64,000 bases of DNA from Sanderia malayensis (lineage: Eukaryota > Cnidaria > Scyphozoa > Semaeostomeae > Pelagiidae). Positions 23,476-36,075 of this stretch are shown one piece after another. The stretch lies in the NCBI GenBank assembly GCA_013076295.1, contig RQOL01000521.1:62001-126000 (forward strand), given 5' to 3'. The notes under the pieces are model-generated. The model had not been told where the DNA came from. It saw nothing but the letters and a program-made list of their open reading frames with translations, and ran no database searches. The translations under genes were made by a program, and so were the position numbers. Position 1 is the stretch's first letter. Each line of letters begins with the position of its first letter.

Positions 23476-25671
23476 AAACTTTGGTAACTTTCAAAGATTT
23501 CCTCACTTCCCCTTTGTCTTGACTTCCCATTTTTTCTTCACTGCCTACTTTTAAGGACTTCCCACTTTTTCTTCATTTTGCATTTTTGATTATTACCAAT
23601 TTTAATGACTTGCCACTTTTGATGACCTCCAACTTTCGGTGACTTCCCATTTTTGATGACTTCCCACTTTTTTTGTTTTCCCACTTTTGATGACCTCCCA
23701 CTTTTCATGACCTCCCATTTTTGAGGACTTCCATGTTAGGTGACTTCAAACTTTGGTAAGTTCCAAAGTTTTCTCCAATTCCCACTTTTTCTTGACTTCC
23801 AATTTTTTCTTCATTGCCCACTTTTAAGGACTTCCCACTTTTTCTTGACTTTCCACTTTTTCTTTACTTCTCATCTTCTTATGACTGCCCAGTTTTGATG
23901 GCTTCCCAATTCTTCTTAACTTCCCATTTTTTCTCCATTTCCCACATTTGACGACTTCCCACTTTTGATGATTACCAATTTTGATGACTTCCCACTTTTG
24001 ATGACCTCGCACTTTTGGTGACTTCCACTTTAGATGACTTCCCACTTTTTCTTGTTTTCCCAGTTTTGATGACTTCCACTTTTCCTGACTTCCCACTTTT
24101 GATGACTTCCACGTTAGGTGACTTCAAACTTTGGTAACTTCCAAAGATTTCCTCACTTCCCCCTTTGTCTTGACTTCCCATTTTTTCTTCACTGCCTACT
24201 TTTAAAGACTTCCCACTTTTTCTTCATTTTGCATTTTTGATTATTACCAATTTTAATGACTTGCCACTTTTGATGACCTCCAACTTTCGGTGACTTCCCA
24301 CTTTAGATGACTTCCCACTTTTTCTTGTTTTCTCATTTTGGATGACTTCCCACTTTTCATGACTTCCACTTTTCATGACGTCCACGTTAGGTGACTTCAA
24401 ACTTTGGTAACTTCCAAAGTTTTCCTCACTTCCCACTTTTTCTTGACTTTAAATTTTTTCTTCATTGCCCACTTTTAAGGACTTCCCACTTTTTCTTGAT
24501 TTCCCACTTTTGATGACTTCCCACTTTCGGCGACTTCCCACTTTTAATGACTTCCCACTTTTTCTTGACTTTCCACTTTTTCTTTACTTCTCATCTTTTA
24601 TGACTGCCCAGTTTTGATGGCTTCCCATTTCTTCTTAACTTCCCATTTTTTCTCCACTTCCCACATTTGATGACTTCCCACTTTTCATGACTTCCCACTT
24701 TTGATAACTTCCAACTTTCGGTGACTTCCCACTTTAGATGACTTCCCACTTTTTCTTGTTTTCCCATTTTGGATGACTTCCCACTTTTCATGACTTCCCA
24801 CTTTTCATGACGTCCACGTTAGCTGACTTCAAACTTTGGTAACTTCCAAAGTTTTCCTCACTTCCCACTTTTTCTTGACTTCAAATTTTTTCTTCATTGC
24901 CCACTTTTAAGGACTTCCCACTTTTTCTTGATTTCCCACTTTTGATGACTTCCCACTTTCGGTGACTTCCCACTTTTAATGATTTCCCACTTTTTCTTGA
25001 CTTCCCACTTTTTCATTACTTCCCATCTTTTTAAGACTGCCCAGTTTTAATGACTTCCCACTTTTGCTTGATTTCCCTCTTTTGATGATTTCCCGCTTTT
25101 CATGACTTCCCACTTTTGATGATTTTCAACTTTTCATCGCTTCCCACTTCTTCTTAACTTCCAATTTTTTCTTCATTGCCCACTTTTAAGGACTTCCCAC
25201 TTTTTCTTGACTTTCCACTTTTTCTTTACTTCTCATCTTCTTATGACTGCCCAGTTTTGATGGCTTCCCACTTCTTCTTAACTTCCCATTTTTTCTCCAT
25301 TTCCCACATTTGACGACTTCCCACTTTTGATGATTACCAATTTTGATGACTTCCCACTTTTGATGACCTCGCACTTTTGGTGACTTCCACTTTCGATCAC
25401 TTCCCACTTTTTCTTGTTTTCCCACTTTAAGGAATTCCAACTTTTGATGACTTCCCACTTTTTTTTAAAATCCCATTTTTGGTGACTTCCCACTTGACTT
25501 CCCACATTTGATGACTTCCCACTTTTCATGACTTCCCACTTTTGATAACTTCCAACTTTCGGTGACTTCCCACTTTAGATGACTTCCCACTTTTTCTTGT
25601 TTTCCCATTTTGGATGACTTCCCACTTTTCATGACTTCCCACTTTTCATGACGTCCACGTTAGGTGACTTC
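23476..25671 (+). repeat. Composite block related to 13,990-15,398, then L1 units
   Basis: Landmarks are at 23476 (L2), 23748 (L3), 24126 (L2), 24399 (L1) and 24831 (L1), ending at 25672. The first four spacings parallel those at 13990, except for a four-monomer deletion near 23,845 where CTTTTTCTTGA passes directly to CTTTCCAC. The L1 leader at 24831 reads TTAGCTGACTTC, a substitution shared with the leaders at 29682 and 32899. Confidence 0.8.
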
Positions 25672-27868
25672 AAACTTTGGTGACTTCCAAAGTTTTCCTC
25701 ACTTCCCACTTTTTCTTGACTTCCAATTTTTTCTTCATTGCCCACTTTTAAGGACTTCCCACTTTTTCTTGATTTCCCACTTTTGATGACTTCCCACTTT
25801 CGGCGACTTCCCACATTTAATGACTTCCCACTTTTTCTTGACTTTCCACTTTTTCTTTACTTCTCATTTTCTTATGACTGCCCAGTTTTGATGGCTTCCC
25901 ACTTCTTCTTAACTTCCCATTTTTTCTCCACTTCCCACATTTGATGACTTCCCACTTTTCATGATTACCAATTTTGATGACTTCCCACTTTTGATGACCT
26001 CCCACTTTTGCTGACTTCCACTTTCGATCACTTCCCACTTTTTCTTGTTTTTCCACTTTAATGAATTCCAACTTTTGCTGACTTCCCACTTTTTTTAAAA
26101 TCCCATTTTTGGTGACTTTCCACTTGAATTCCCACATTTGATGACTTCCTACTTTTCATGACCCCATACTTTTGATGACTTCCCACTTTTGATAACTTCC
26201 CACTTTCGGTGACTTTCACTTTAGATGACTTCCCACTTTTTCTTGTAATCCCAGTTTTGATGACTTCCCATTTTTCCTGACTTCCCACTTTTGATGACTT
26301 CCACGTTAGGTGACTTCAAACTTTGGTAACTTCCAAAGATTTCCTCACTTCCCCCTTTGACTTGACTTCCCATTTTTTCTTCACTGCCTACTTTTAAAGA
26401 TTTCCCACTTTTTCTTCATTTTGCATTTTTGATTATTACCAAATTTAATGACTTGCCACTTTTGATGACCTCCAACTTTCGGTGACTTCCCACTTTTGAT
26501 GACTTCCCACTTTGTTTTGTTTTCCCACTTTTGATGACCTCCCACTTTTGATGACCTCCCATTTTTGAGGACTTCGAAGTTAGGTGACTTCAAACTTTGG
26601 TAAGTTCCAAAGTTTTCTCCAATTCCCACTTTTTCTTGACTTCCAATTTTTTCTTCATTGCCCACTTTTAAGGACTTCCCACTTTTTATTGATTTCCCAC
26701 TTTTGATGACTTCCCACTTTCGGCGACTTCCCACTTTTAAAGACTTCCCACTTTTTCTTGACTTTCCACTTTTTCTTTACTTCTCATCTTCTTATGACTG
26801 CCCAGTTTTGATGGCTTCCCACTTCTTCTTAACTTCCCATTTTTTCTCCACTTCCCACATTTGATGACTTCCCACTTTTGATGATTACCAATTTTGATGA
26901 CTTCCCACTTTTGATGACCTCGCACTTTTGGTGACTTCCACTTTCGATCACTTCCCACTTTTTCTTGTTTTCCCACTTTAAAGAATTCCAACTTTTGATG
27001 ACTTCCCACTTTTTCTTAAAATCCTATTTTTGGTGACTTCCCACTTGACTTCCCACATTTGATGACTTCCCACTTTTCATGACCCCCCACTTTTGATGAC
27101 TTCCCACTTTTGATAACTTCCCACTTTCGGTGACTTCCACTTTAGATGACTTCCCACTTTTTCTTGTTTTCCCAGTTTTGATGACTTCCCACTTTTCATG
27201 ACTTCCCACTTTTGATGACTTCCACGTTAGGTGACTTCAAACTTTGGTAACTTCCAAAGATTTCCTCACTTCCCCCTTTGTCTTGACTTCCCATTTTTTC
27301 TTCACTGCCTACTTTTAAAGACTTCCCACTTTTTCTTCATTTCCCACTTTTGATGACTTCCCACTTTCGGCGACTTCCCACTTTTAATGACTTCCCACTT
27401 TTTCTTGACTTTCCACTTTTTCTTTACTTCTCATCTTCTTATGACTGCCCAGTTTTGATGGCTTCCCACTTCTTCTTAACTTCCCATTTTTTCTCCACTT
27501 CCCACTATTGATGACTTCCCACTTTTCATGATTACCAATTTTGATGACTTCCCACTTTTGATGACCTCCCACTTTTGCTGACTTCCACTTTCGATCACTT
27601 CCCACTTTTTCTTGTTTTCCCACTTTAATGAATTCCAACTTTTGCTGACTTCCCACTTTTTTTTAAATCCCATTTTTGGTGACTTCCCACTTGACTTCCC
27701 ACATTTGATGACATCCCACTTTTCATGACTTCCCACTTTTGATAACTTCCAACTTTCGGTGACTTCCCACTTTAGATGACTTCCCACTTTTTCTTGTTTT
27801 CCCATTTTGGATGACTTCCCACTTTTCATGACTTCCCACTTTTCATGACGTCCACGTTAGGTGACTTC
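25672..27868 (+). repeat. Mosaic L1/L2/L3 units
   Basis: Landmarks are at 25672 (L1, loop TGACTT), 26318 (L2), 26592 (L3) and 27239 (L2), ending at 27869. Spacings are 646, 274, 647 and 630 bp, all near the 631-bp unit or the 273-bp cassette. Near 27,335-27,345 the L2 tail (TTCTTCATTT) jumps into CCCACTTTTGATGACTTCCC instead of the usual TGCATTTTTGATTA, another recombination junction. Confidence 0.78.
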
Positions 27869-29681
27869 AAACTTTGGTAACTTCCAAAGTTTTCCTCACT
27901 TCCACTTTTTCTTGACTTCCAATTTTTTCTTCATTAGCCACTTTTAAGGACTTCCCACTTTTTTTTGATTTCCCACTTTTGATGACTTCCCACTTTCGGC
28001 GACTTCCCACTTTGAATGACTTCCCACTTTTTCTTGACTTTCCACTTTTTCTTTACTTCTCATCTTCTTATGACCGCCCAGTTTTGATGGCTTCCCACTT
28101 CTTCTTAACTTCCCATTTTCTCTCCACTTCCCACATTTGATGACTTCCCACTTTTCATGATTACCAATTTTGATTACTTCCCACTTTTGATGACCTCCCA
28201 CTTTTGCTGACTTCCACTTTCGATCACTTCCCACTTTTTCTTGTTTTCCTACTTTAATGAATCCCAACTTTTGCTGACTTCCCACTTTTTTTAAAATCCC
28301 ATTTTTGGTGACTTTCCACTTGACTTCCCACATTTGATGACTTCCCACTTTTCATGACTTCCCACTTTTGATAACTTCCTACTTTCGGTGATTTCCCACT
28401 TTAGATGACTTCCCACTTTTTCTTGTTTTCCCATTTTGGATGACTTCCCACTTTTCATGACTTCCCACTTTTTCTTTACTTCCCACTTTTGATGATTACC
28501 AATTTCGATGACTTCCCACTTTTGATGACCTCCCACTTTTGGTGACTTCCACTTTCGATCACTTCCCACTTTTTCTTGTTTTACCACTTTAATGAATTCC
28601 AACTTTTGATGACTTCCCACTTTTTCTTAAAATCCCATTTTTGGGGACTTCCCACTTTTCATGAGTTCCCACTTCTTCTTCATTTCCCACTTCTTCTTTA
28701 CTTCCCATCTTCTCTTGACTGCCCAGTTTTAATGACTTCCCACTTTTGCTTGTTTTCCCACTTTTCTTGACATCCCACTTTTTCTTGACTTTCTACTTTT
28801 TTCTACTTCCCATCTTCCCTTGACTGCCCACTTTTGATGACTTCCCACTTTTGATGACCTCCCACTTTTGGTGACTTCCCACGTTTGATGACTTCCAACT
28901 TTTGCTGACTTCCCACTTATTATTGGCTTCCCATTTTTTCTTCGCTGCCCACTTTAACGACTTCCAACTTTTGATGACTTCCGACTTTTTCTTGAAATTC
29001 AAGTTTTTTGTGACTTCCCACTTTTCACGAGTTCCCGCTTTTTCTTCACTTCCCACTTTTTCATTACTTCCCATCTTTTTAGGACTGCCCAGTTTTAATG
29101 ACTTCCCACTTTTGCTTGATTTCCCACTTTTGATGATTTCACGCTTTTCACGACTTCCCACTTTTGATGATTTTCAATTTTTGATCGCTTCCAACTTCTT
29201 CTTAACTTCCCATTTTTTCTTCACTTCCCACATTTGCTGACTTCCCACTTTTCATGACTTCCCACTTTTTTTTTACTTCCCACTTTTGATGATTACCAAT
29301 TTTGATGACTTCCCACTTTTGATGCCCTCGCACTTTTGGTGACTTCCACTTTCAATCACTTCCCACTTTTTCTTTTTTTCCCACTTTAAAGAATTCCAAC
29401 TTTTGATGACTTCCCACTTTTTCTTGTTTTCCCACTTTAATGAATTCCAACTTTTGCTGACTTCCCACTTTTTTTTAAAATCCCATTTTTGGTGACTTCC
29501 CACTTGACTTCCCACATTTGATGACTTCCCACTTTTCATGACTTCCCACTTTTGATAACTTCCAACTTTCGGTGACTTCCCACTTTAGATGACTTCCCAC
29601 TTTTTCTTGTTTTCCCATTTTGGATGACTTCCCACTTTTCATGACTTCCCACTTTTCATGACGTCCACGTTAGCTGACTTC
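27869..29681 (+). repeat. 1,813-bp interval without a hairpin landmark
   Basis: This is the longest landmark-free interval in the window. Its left part (27,869-28,620) is domain I-like. Its middle (about 28,630-29,200) holds monomers of another subfamily (GAGTTCCCAC, CATCTTCTCTTGACTGCCC, TTGAAATTCAAGTTTTTTG) that are typical of 35-38 kb. Its right part returns to domain I-like order. Confidence 0.78.
28630..29200 (+). repeat. Island of foreign subfamily monomers
   Basis: The monomers here include CATGAGTTCCC, TTCTTTACTTCCCATCTTC, TTATTATTGGCTTCCC and CACGAGTTCCCGC. Similar forms otherwise appear only from about 35,200 onward, inside the 6.8-kb superunits. The copies here differ from those by several substitutions each, so this looks like an older relative rather than a recent insertion. 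Confidence 0.68.
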
Positions 29682-31224
29682 AAACTTTGGTAACTTCCAA
29701 AGTTTTCCTCACTTCCCACTTTTTCTTGACTTCCAATTTTTTCTTCATTAGCCACTTTTAAGGACTTCCCACTTTTTCTTGATTTCCCACTTTTGATGAC
29801 TTCCCACTTTCGGCGACTTCCCACTTTTAATGACTTCCCACTTTTTCTTGACTTTCCACTTTTTCTTTACTTCTCATCTTCTTATGACTGCCCAGTTTTG
29901 ATGGCTTCCCACTTCTTCTTAACTTCCCATTTTTTCTCCACTTCCCACATTTGATGACTTCCCACTTTTCATGATTACCAATTTTGATGACTTCCCACTT
30001 TTGATGAGCTCGCACTTTTGGTGACTTCCACTTTCGATCACTTCCCAATTTTTCTTGTTTTCCCACTTTAAAGAATTCCAACTTTTGATGACTTCCCACT
30101 TTTTCTTAAAATCCTATTTTTGGTGACTTGCCACATTTGATGACTTCCCACTTTTCATGACCCCCCACTTTTGATGACTTCCCACTTTTGATAGCTCCCC
30201 ACTTTCGGTGATTTCCACTTTAGATGACTTCCCACTTTTTCTTTTTTTCCCAGTTTTGATGACTTCCCACTTTTCATGACTTCCCACTTTTGATGACTTC
30301 CACGTTAGGTGACTTCAAACTTTGGTAACTTCCAAAGATTTCCTCACTTCCCCCTTTGTCTTCACTTCCCATTTTTTCTTCACTGCCTACTTTTAAAGAC
30401 TTCCCACTTTTTCTTCATTTTGCATTTTTGATTATTACCAATTTTAATGACTTGCCACTTTTGATGACCTCCAACTTTCGGTGACTTCCCACTTTTGATG
30501 ACTTCCCACTTTTTTTTGTTTTCCCACTTTTGATGACCTCCCACTTTTCATGACCTTCCATTTTTGAGGACTTCCATGTTAGGTGACTTCTAACTTTGGT
30601 AAGTTCCAAAGTTTTCTCCAATTCCCACTTTTTCTTGACTTCCAATTTTTTCTTCATTGCCCACTTTTAAGGACCTCCCACTTTTTCTTGATTTCCCACT
30701 TTTGATGACTTCCCACTTTCGGCGACTTCCCACTTTTAATGACTTCCCACTTTTTCTTGACTTTCCACTTTTTCTTTACTTCTCATCTTCTTGTGACTGC
30801 CCAGTTTTGATGGCTTCCCACTTCTTCATAACTTCCCATTTTTTCTCTACTTCCCACATTTGATGACTTCCCACTTTTCATGATTACCAATTTTGATGAC
30901 TTCCCACTTTTGATGACCTCCCACTTTTGCTGACTTCCACTTTCGATCACTTCCCACTTTTTCTTGTTTTCCCACTTTAATGAATTCCAACTTTTGCTGA
31001 CTTCCCAAATTTTTTTAAATCCCATTTTTGGTGACTTCCCACATTTGATGACTTCCCACTTTTCATGACCCCCCACTTTTGATGACTTCCCACTTTTGAT
31101 AGCTTCCCACTTTCGGTGACTTCCACTTTAGATGACTTCCCACTTTTTCTTTTTTTCCCAGTTTTGATGACTTCCCACTTTTCATGACTTCCCACTTTTG
31201 ATGACTTCCACGTTAGGTGACTTC
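29682..31224 (+). repeat. Transition units before the superunit domain
   Basis: Landmarks are at 29682 (L1), 30317 (L2) and 30591 (L3, with TAACTTTGG), ending at 31225 (L2). Spacings are 635, 274 and 634 bp. The L3 arm has lost one pairing base. Confidence 0.8.
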
Positions 31225-32898
31225 AAACTTTGGTAACTTCCAAAGATTTCCTCACTTCCCCCTTTGTCTTGACTTCCCATTTTTTCTTCACTGCCTACTT
31301 TTGAAGACTTCCCACTTTTTCTTCATTTTGCATTTTTAATTATTACCAACTTTAATGACTTGCCACTTTTGATGACCTCCAACTTTCGGTGACCTCCCAC
31401 TTTTGATGACTTCCCACTTTTTTTTGTTTTCCCACTTTTGATGACCTCTCACTTTTCATAACCTCCCATTTTTGAGGACTTCCATGTTAGGTGACTTCAA
31501 ACTTTGGTAAGTTCCAAAGTTTTCTCCAATTCCCACTTTTTCTTGACTTCCAATTTTTTCTTCATTGCCCACTTTTAAGGACTTCCCACTTTTTCTTGAT
31601 TTCCCACTTTTGATGACTTCCCACTTTCGGCGACTTCCCACTTTTAATGACTTCCCACTTTTTCTTGACTTTCCACTTTTTCTTTACTTCTCATCTTCTT
31701 ATGACTGCCCAGTTTTGATGGCTTCCCACTTCTTCTTAACTTCCCATTTTTTCTTCACTTCCCACATTTGATGACTTCCCACTTTTCATGATTACCAATT
31801 TTGATGACTTCCCACTTTTGATGACCTCCCACTTTTGCTGACTTCCACTTTCGATCACTTCCCACTTTTTCTTGTTATCCCACTTTAATGAATTCTAACT
31901 TTTGCTGACTTCCCACTTTTTTTTAAAATCCCATTTTTTGTGACTTCCCACTTGACTTCCCACATTTGATGACTTCCCACTTTTCATGACTTCCCACTTT
32001 TGATAACTTCCAACTTTCGGTGACTTCCCACTTTAGATGACTTCCCACTTTTTCTTGTTTTCCCATTTTGGATGACTACCCACTTTTCTTGACTTCCCAT
32101 TTTTTCTTGACTTCCCACATTTGATGACTTTCCAGTGTTCATGACTTCCCACTTTTTCTTAACTTCCCACTTTTGATGATTCCCAATTTTGATGACTTCC
32201 AACTTTAATGACTTCCCACTTTTTCTTCACTTCCCTCTTTTTCTTTTCTTCCCACCTTCTCTTCACTGCCCAGTTTTAATGACTTGCCACTTTTGCTTGA
32301 TTTCCCACTTTTTCTTGACTGCCCACTTTTTTTTGACCTCCTACATTTGATGACTTCCCACTTTTGCTTGATTTCCCACTTTTGATGATTTCCCGCTTTT
32401 CATGACCTCCCACTTTTGATGATTTTCAACTTTTGATCGCTTCCCACTTCTTCTTAACTTCCCATTTTTTCTTCACTTCCCACATTTGATGACTTCCCAC
32501 TTTTCATGACTTCCCACTTTTTCTTTACTTCCCACTTTTGATGATTACCAATTTTGATGACTTCCCACTTTTGATGACCTCGCACTTTTGGTGACTTCCA
32601 CTTTCGATCACTTCCCACTTTTTCTTGTTTTCCCACTTTAAAGAATTCCAACTTTTGATGACTTCCCACTTTTTCTTAAAATCCTATTTTTGGTGACTTC
32701 CCACTTGACTTCCCACATTTGATGACTTCCCACTTTTCATGACCCCCCACTTTTGATGACTTCCCACTTTTGATAACTTCCCACTTTCGGTGACTTCCAC
32801 TTTAGATGACTTCCCACTTTTTCTTGTTTTCCCAGTTTTGATGACTTCCCACTTTTCATGACTTCCCACTTTTGATGACTTCCACGTTAGCTGACTTC
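31225..32898 (+). repeat. S0 sub-unit a (1,674 bp)
   Basis: It runs from L2 at 31225 to L2 at 32899. It differs from sub-unit b by having CTTATGACTGCCC rather than CTTATAACTGCCC, and TTTTGATGATTTCCCGC rather than TTTTGAAGATTTCCCGC. It is therefore not the closest relative of S1 sub-unit a. Confidence 0.82.
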
Positions 32899-34566
32899 AA
32901 ACTTTGGTAACTTTCAAAGATTTCCTCACTTCCCCCTTTGTCTTGACTTCCCATTTTTTCTTCACTGCCTACTTTTAAAGACTTCCCACTTTTTCTTCAT
33001 TTTGCATTTTTAATTATTACCAACTTTAATGACTTGCCACTTTTGATGACCTCCAACTTTCGGTGACCTCCCACTTTTGATGACTTCCCTTTTTTTTTTG
33101 TTTTCCCACTTTTGATGACCTCTCACTTTTCATAACCTCCCATTTTTGAGGACTTCCATGTTAGGTGACTTCAAACTTTGGTAAGTTCCAAAGTTTTCTC
33201 CAATTCCCACTTTTTCTTGACTTCCAATTTTTTCTTCATTGCCCACTTTTAAGGACTTCCCACTTTTTCTTGATTTCCCACTTTTGATGACTTCCCACTT
33301 TCGGCGACTTCCCACTTTTAATGACTTCCCACTTTTTCTTGACTTTCCACTTTTTCTTTACTTCTCATCTTCTTATAACTGCCCAGTTTTGATGGCTTCC
33401 CACTTCTTCTTAACTTCCCATTTTTTCTCCACTTCCCACATTTGATGACTTCCCACTTTTCATGATTACCAATTTTGATGACTTCCCACTTTTGATGACC
33501 TCCCACTTTTGCTGACTTCCACTTTCGATCACTTCCGACTTTTTCTTGTTATCCCACTTTAATGAATTCTAACTTTTGCTGACTTCCCACTTTTTTTTAA
33601 AATCCCATTTTTGGTGACTTCCCACTTGACTTCCCACATTTGATGACTTCCCACTTTTCATGACTTCCCACTTTTGATAACTTCCAACTTTCGGTGACTT
33701 CCCACTTTAGATGACTTCCCACTTTTCTTGTTTTCCCATTTTGGATGACTACCCACTTTTCTTGACTTCCCATTTTTTCTTGACTTCCCACATTTGATGA
33801 CTTTCCAGTGTTCATGACTTCCACTTTTCTTAACTTCCCACTTTTGATGATTCCCAATTTTGATGACTTCCCACTTTAATGACTTCCCACTTTTTCTTCA
33901 CTTCCCTCTTTTTCTTTTCTTCCCACCTGCTCTTGACTGCCCAGTTTTAATGACTTGCCACTTTTGCTTGATTTCCCACTTTTTCTTGACTGCCCACTTT
34001 TTTTTGACTTCCTACATTTGATGACTTCCCACTTTTGCTTGATTTCCCACTTTTGAAGATTTCCCGCTTTTCATGACCTCCCACTTTTGATGATTTTCAA
34101 CTTTTGCTCGCTTCCACTTCTTCTTAACTTCCCATTTTTTCTTCACTTCCCACATTTGATGACTTCCCACTTTTCATGACTTCCCACTTTTTCTTTACTT
34201 CCCACTTTTGATGATTACCAATTTTGATGACTTCCCACTTTTGATGACCTCGCACTTTTGGTGACTTCCACTTTCGATCACTTCCCACTTTTTCTTGTTT
34301 TCCCACTTTAAAGAATTCCAACTTTTGATGACTTCCCACTTTTTCTTAAAATCCTATTTTTGGTGACTTCCCACTTGACTTCCCACATTTGATGACCTCC
34401 CACTTTTCATGACCCCCCACTTTTGATGACTTCCACTTTTGATAACTTCCCACTTTTGGTGACTTCCACTTTAGATGACTTCCCACTTTTTCTTGTTTTC
34501 CCAGTTTTGATGACTTCCACTTTTCATGACTTCCCACTTTTGATGACTTCCACGTTAGGTGACTTC
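32899..34566 (+). repeat. S0 sub-unit b (1,668 bp)
   Basis: It carries the diagnostic CTTATAACTGCCC (about 33,372), ACTTCCGACTTTTTC (about 33,532) and TTTTGAAGATTTCCCGC (about 34,050). These marks recur in S1a (38066) and S2a (44821), so those are its closest relatives. Confidence 0.82.
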
Positions 34567-36051
34567 AAACTTTGGTAACTTTCAAAGATTTCCTCACTTC
34601 CCCCTTTGTCTTGACTTCCCATTTTTTCTTCACTGCCTACTTTTAAAGACTTCCCACTTTTTCTTCATTTTTCATTTTTGATTTTACCAATTTCAATGAC
34701 TTGCCACTTTTGATGACCTCCAACTTTCGGTGACTTCCCACTTTTGATGACTTCCCACTTTTTTTTGTTTTCCCACTTTTGATGACCTCCCACTTTTCAT
34801 GACCTCCCATTTTTGAGGACTTCCATGTTAGGTGACTTCAAATTTTGGTAAGTTCCAAAGTTTTCTCCAATTACCACTTTTTCTTGACTTCCAATTTTTT
34901 CTTCATTGCCCACTTTTAAGGACTTCCCACTTTTTTCTTGATTTCCCACTTTTGATGACTTCCCACTTTCGGCGACTTCCCACTTTTAATGACTTCCCAC
35001 TTTTTCTTGACTTTCCACTTTTTCTTTACTTCTCATCTTCTTATGACTGCCCAGTTTTGATGGCTTCCCACTTCTTCTTAACTTCCCATTTTTTCTCCAC
35101 TTCCCACATTTGATGACTTCCCACTTTTCATGATCCCCCACTTTTGATGACTTCCCACTTTTGATGACTCCCACTTTTGCTGACTTCCACTTTCGATCAC
35201 TTCCCACTTTTTCTTGTTATCCCACTTCAATGAATTCCAACTTTTGCTGACTTCTCACTTTTTTTTAAAATCCCACTTTTGATAACTTCCAACTTTCGGT
35301 GACTTCCCACTTTAGATGACTTCCCACTTTTTCTTGTTTTCCCATTTTGGATGACTACCCACTTTTCTTGACTTCCCACTTTTTCTTGATTCCCACTTTT
35401 GATGATTTTCAACTTTTGATGGCTTCCCATTTCTTCTTGACTTCCCATTTTTTCTTGACTTTCCACTTTTTCTTTACTTTTCATCTTCTCTTGACCGCCC
35501 AGTTTTAATGACTTCCCACTTTTTTTTGATTCCCATTTTTTCTTCACTTCCACTTTTTCTTGACTTCCCACTTTTGATGACTTTCCACGTTTCCTTGACT
35601 TTCCACTTTATCTTTACTTGCCCCTTTTTCTTTATTTCCCACTTTAATGACTTCCAATTTTTGATGACTTCCCACTTTTTCTTGAAATCCCATTTTTGTG
35701 ACTTCTTACTTTTCAGGAGTTCCCACTCTTTGTTCACTACCCACTTTTTCTCTACTTCCTAATCTCCTCTTGACTGCCCAGTTTTAATGACTTCCAACTT
35801 TTGCTTGATTTCCCACTTTCTCTTGACTTCCACTTTTTCTTGACTTCCCACTTTTGATGATTTTCAACTTTTTCTTGATTTCTACGCTATCTTGACTTCC
35901 CATTTTTCATGACTTCCCACTTTTGATAACTTCCCACTTTCGGTGACTTCCCACTTTTGATGATCCCCACTTTTTCTTGTTTTCCCCCTTTTGATGACCT
36001 CCCACTTTTTCATGACTTCCCAATTTGATGATTTCCACGATAGGTGACTTC
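34567..36051 (+). repeat. S0 sub-unit c (1,485 bp)
   Basis: Its L3 hairpin is weakened by AAATTTTGG in place of AAACTTTGG, a mark shared with S1c (41619), S2b (46751), S2c (48306) and 61499. It includes CATGATCCCCCAC and the TTCTACGCTATC monomer. Confidence 0.83.
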
Positions 36052-36075
36052 AAACTTTGGTAACTTCCAAAGTTT
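36052..36075 (+). repeat. Hairpin landmark, L4/L5 and late L1-like types
   Basis: L4 (after CCACGATAGG) starts at 36052, 42823, 49524 and 62716. L5 (loop TGAGTT) starts at 37173, 43932, 50655, 55549 and 63949; the last two are weakened by AAACTTAGG. L1-like hairpins after CCACGTTAGG or a close variant start at 37257, 37527, 44016, 44284, 50739, 51011, 51238, 51669, 55049, 55631, 55905, 56131, 56562 and 59869. Confidence 0.83.
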
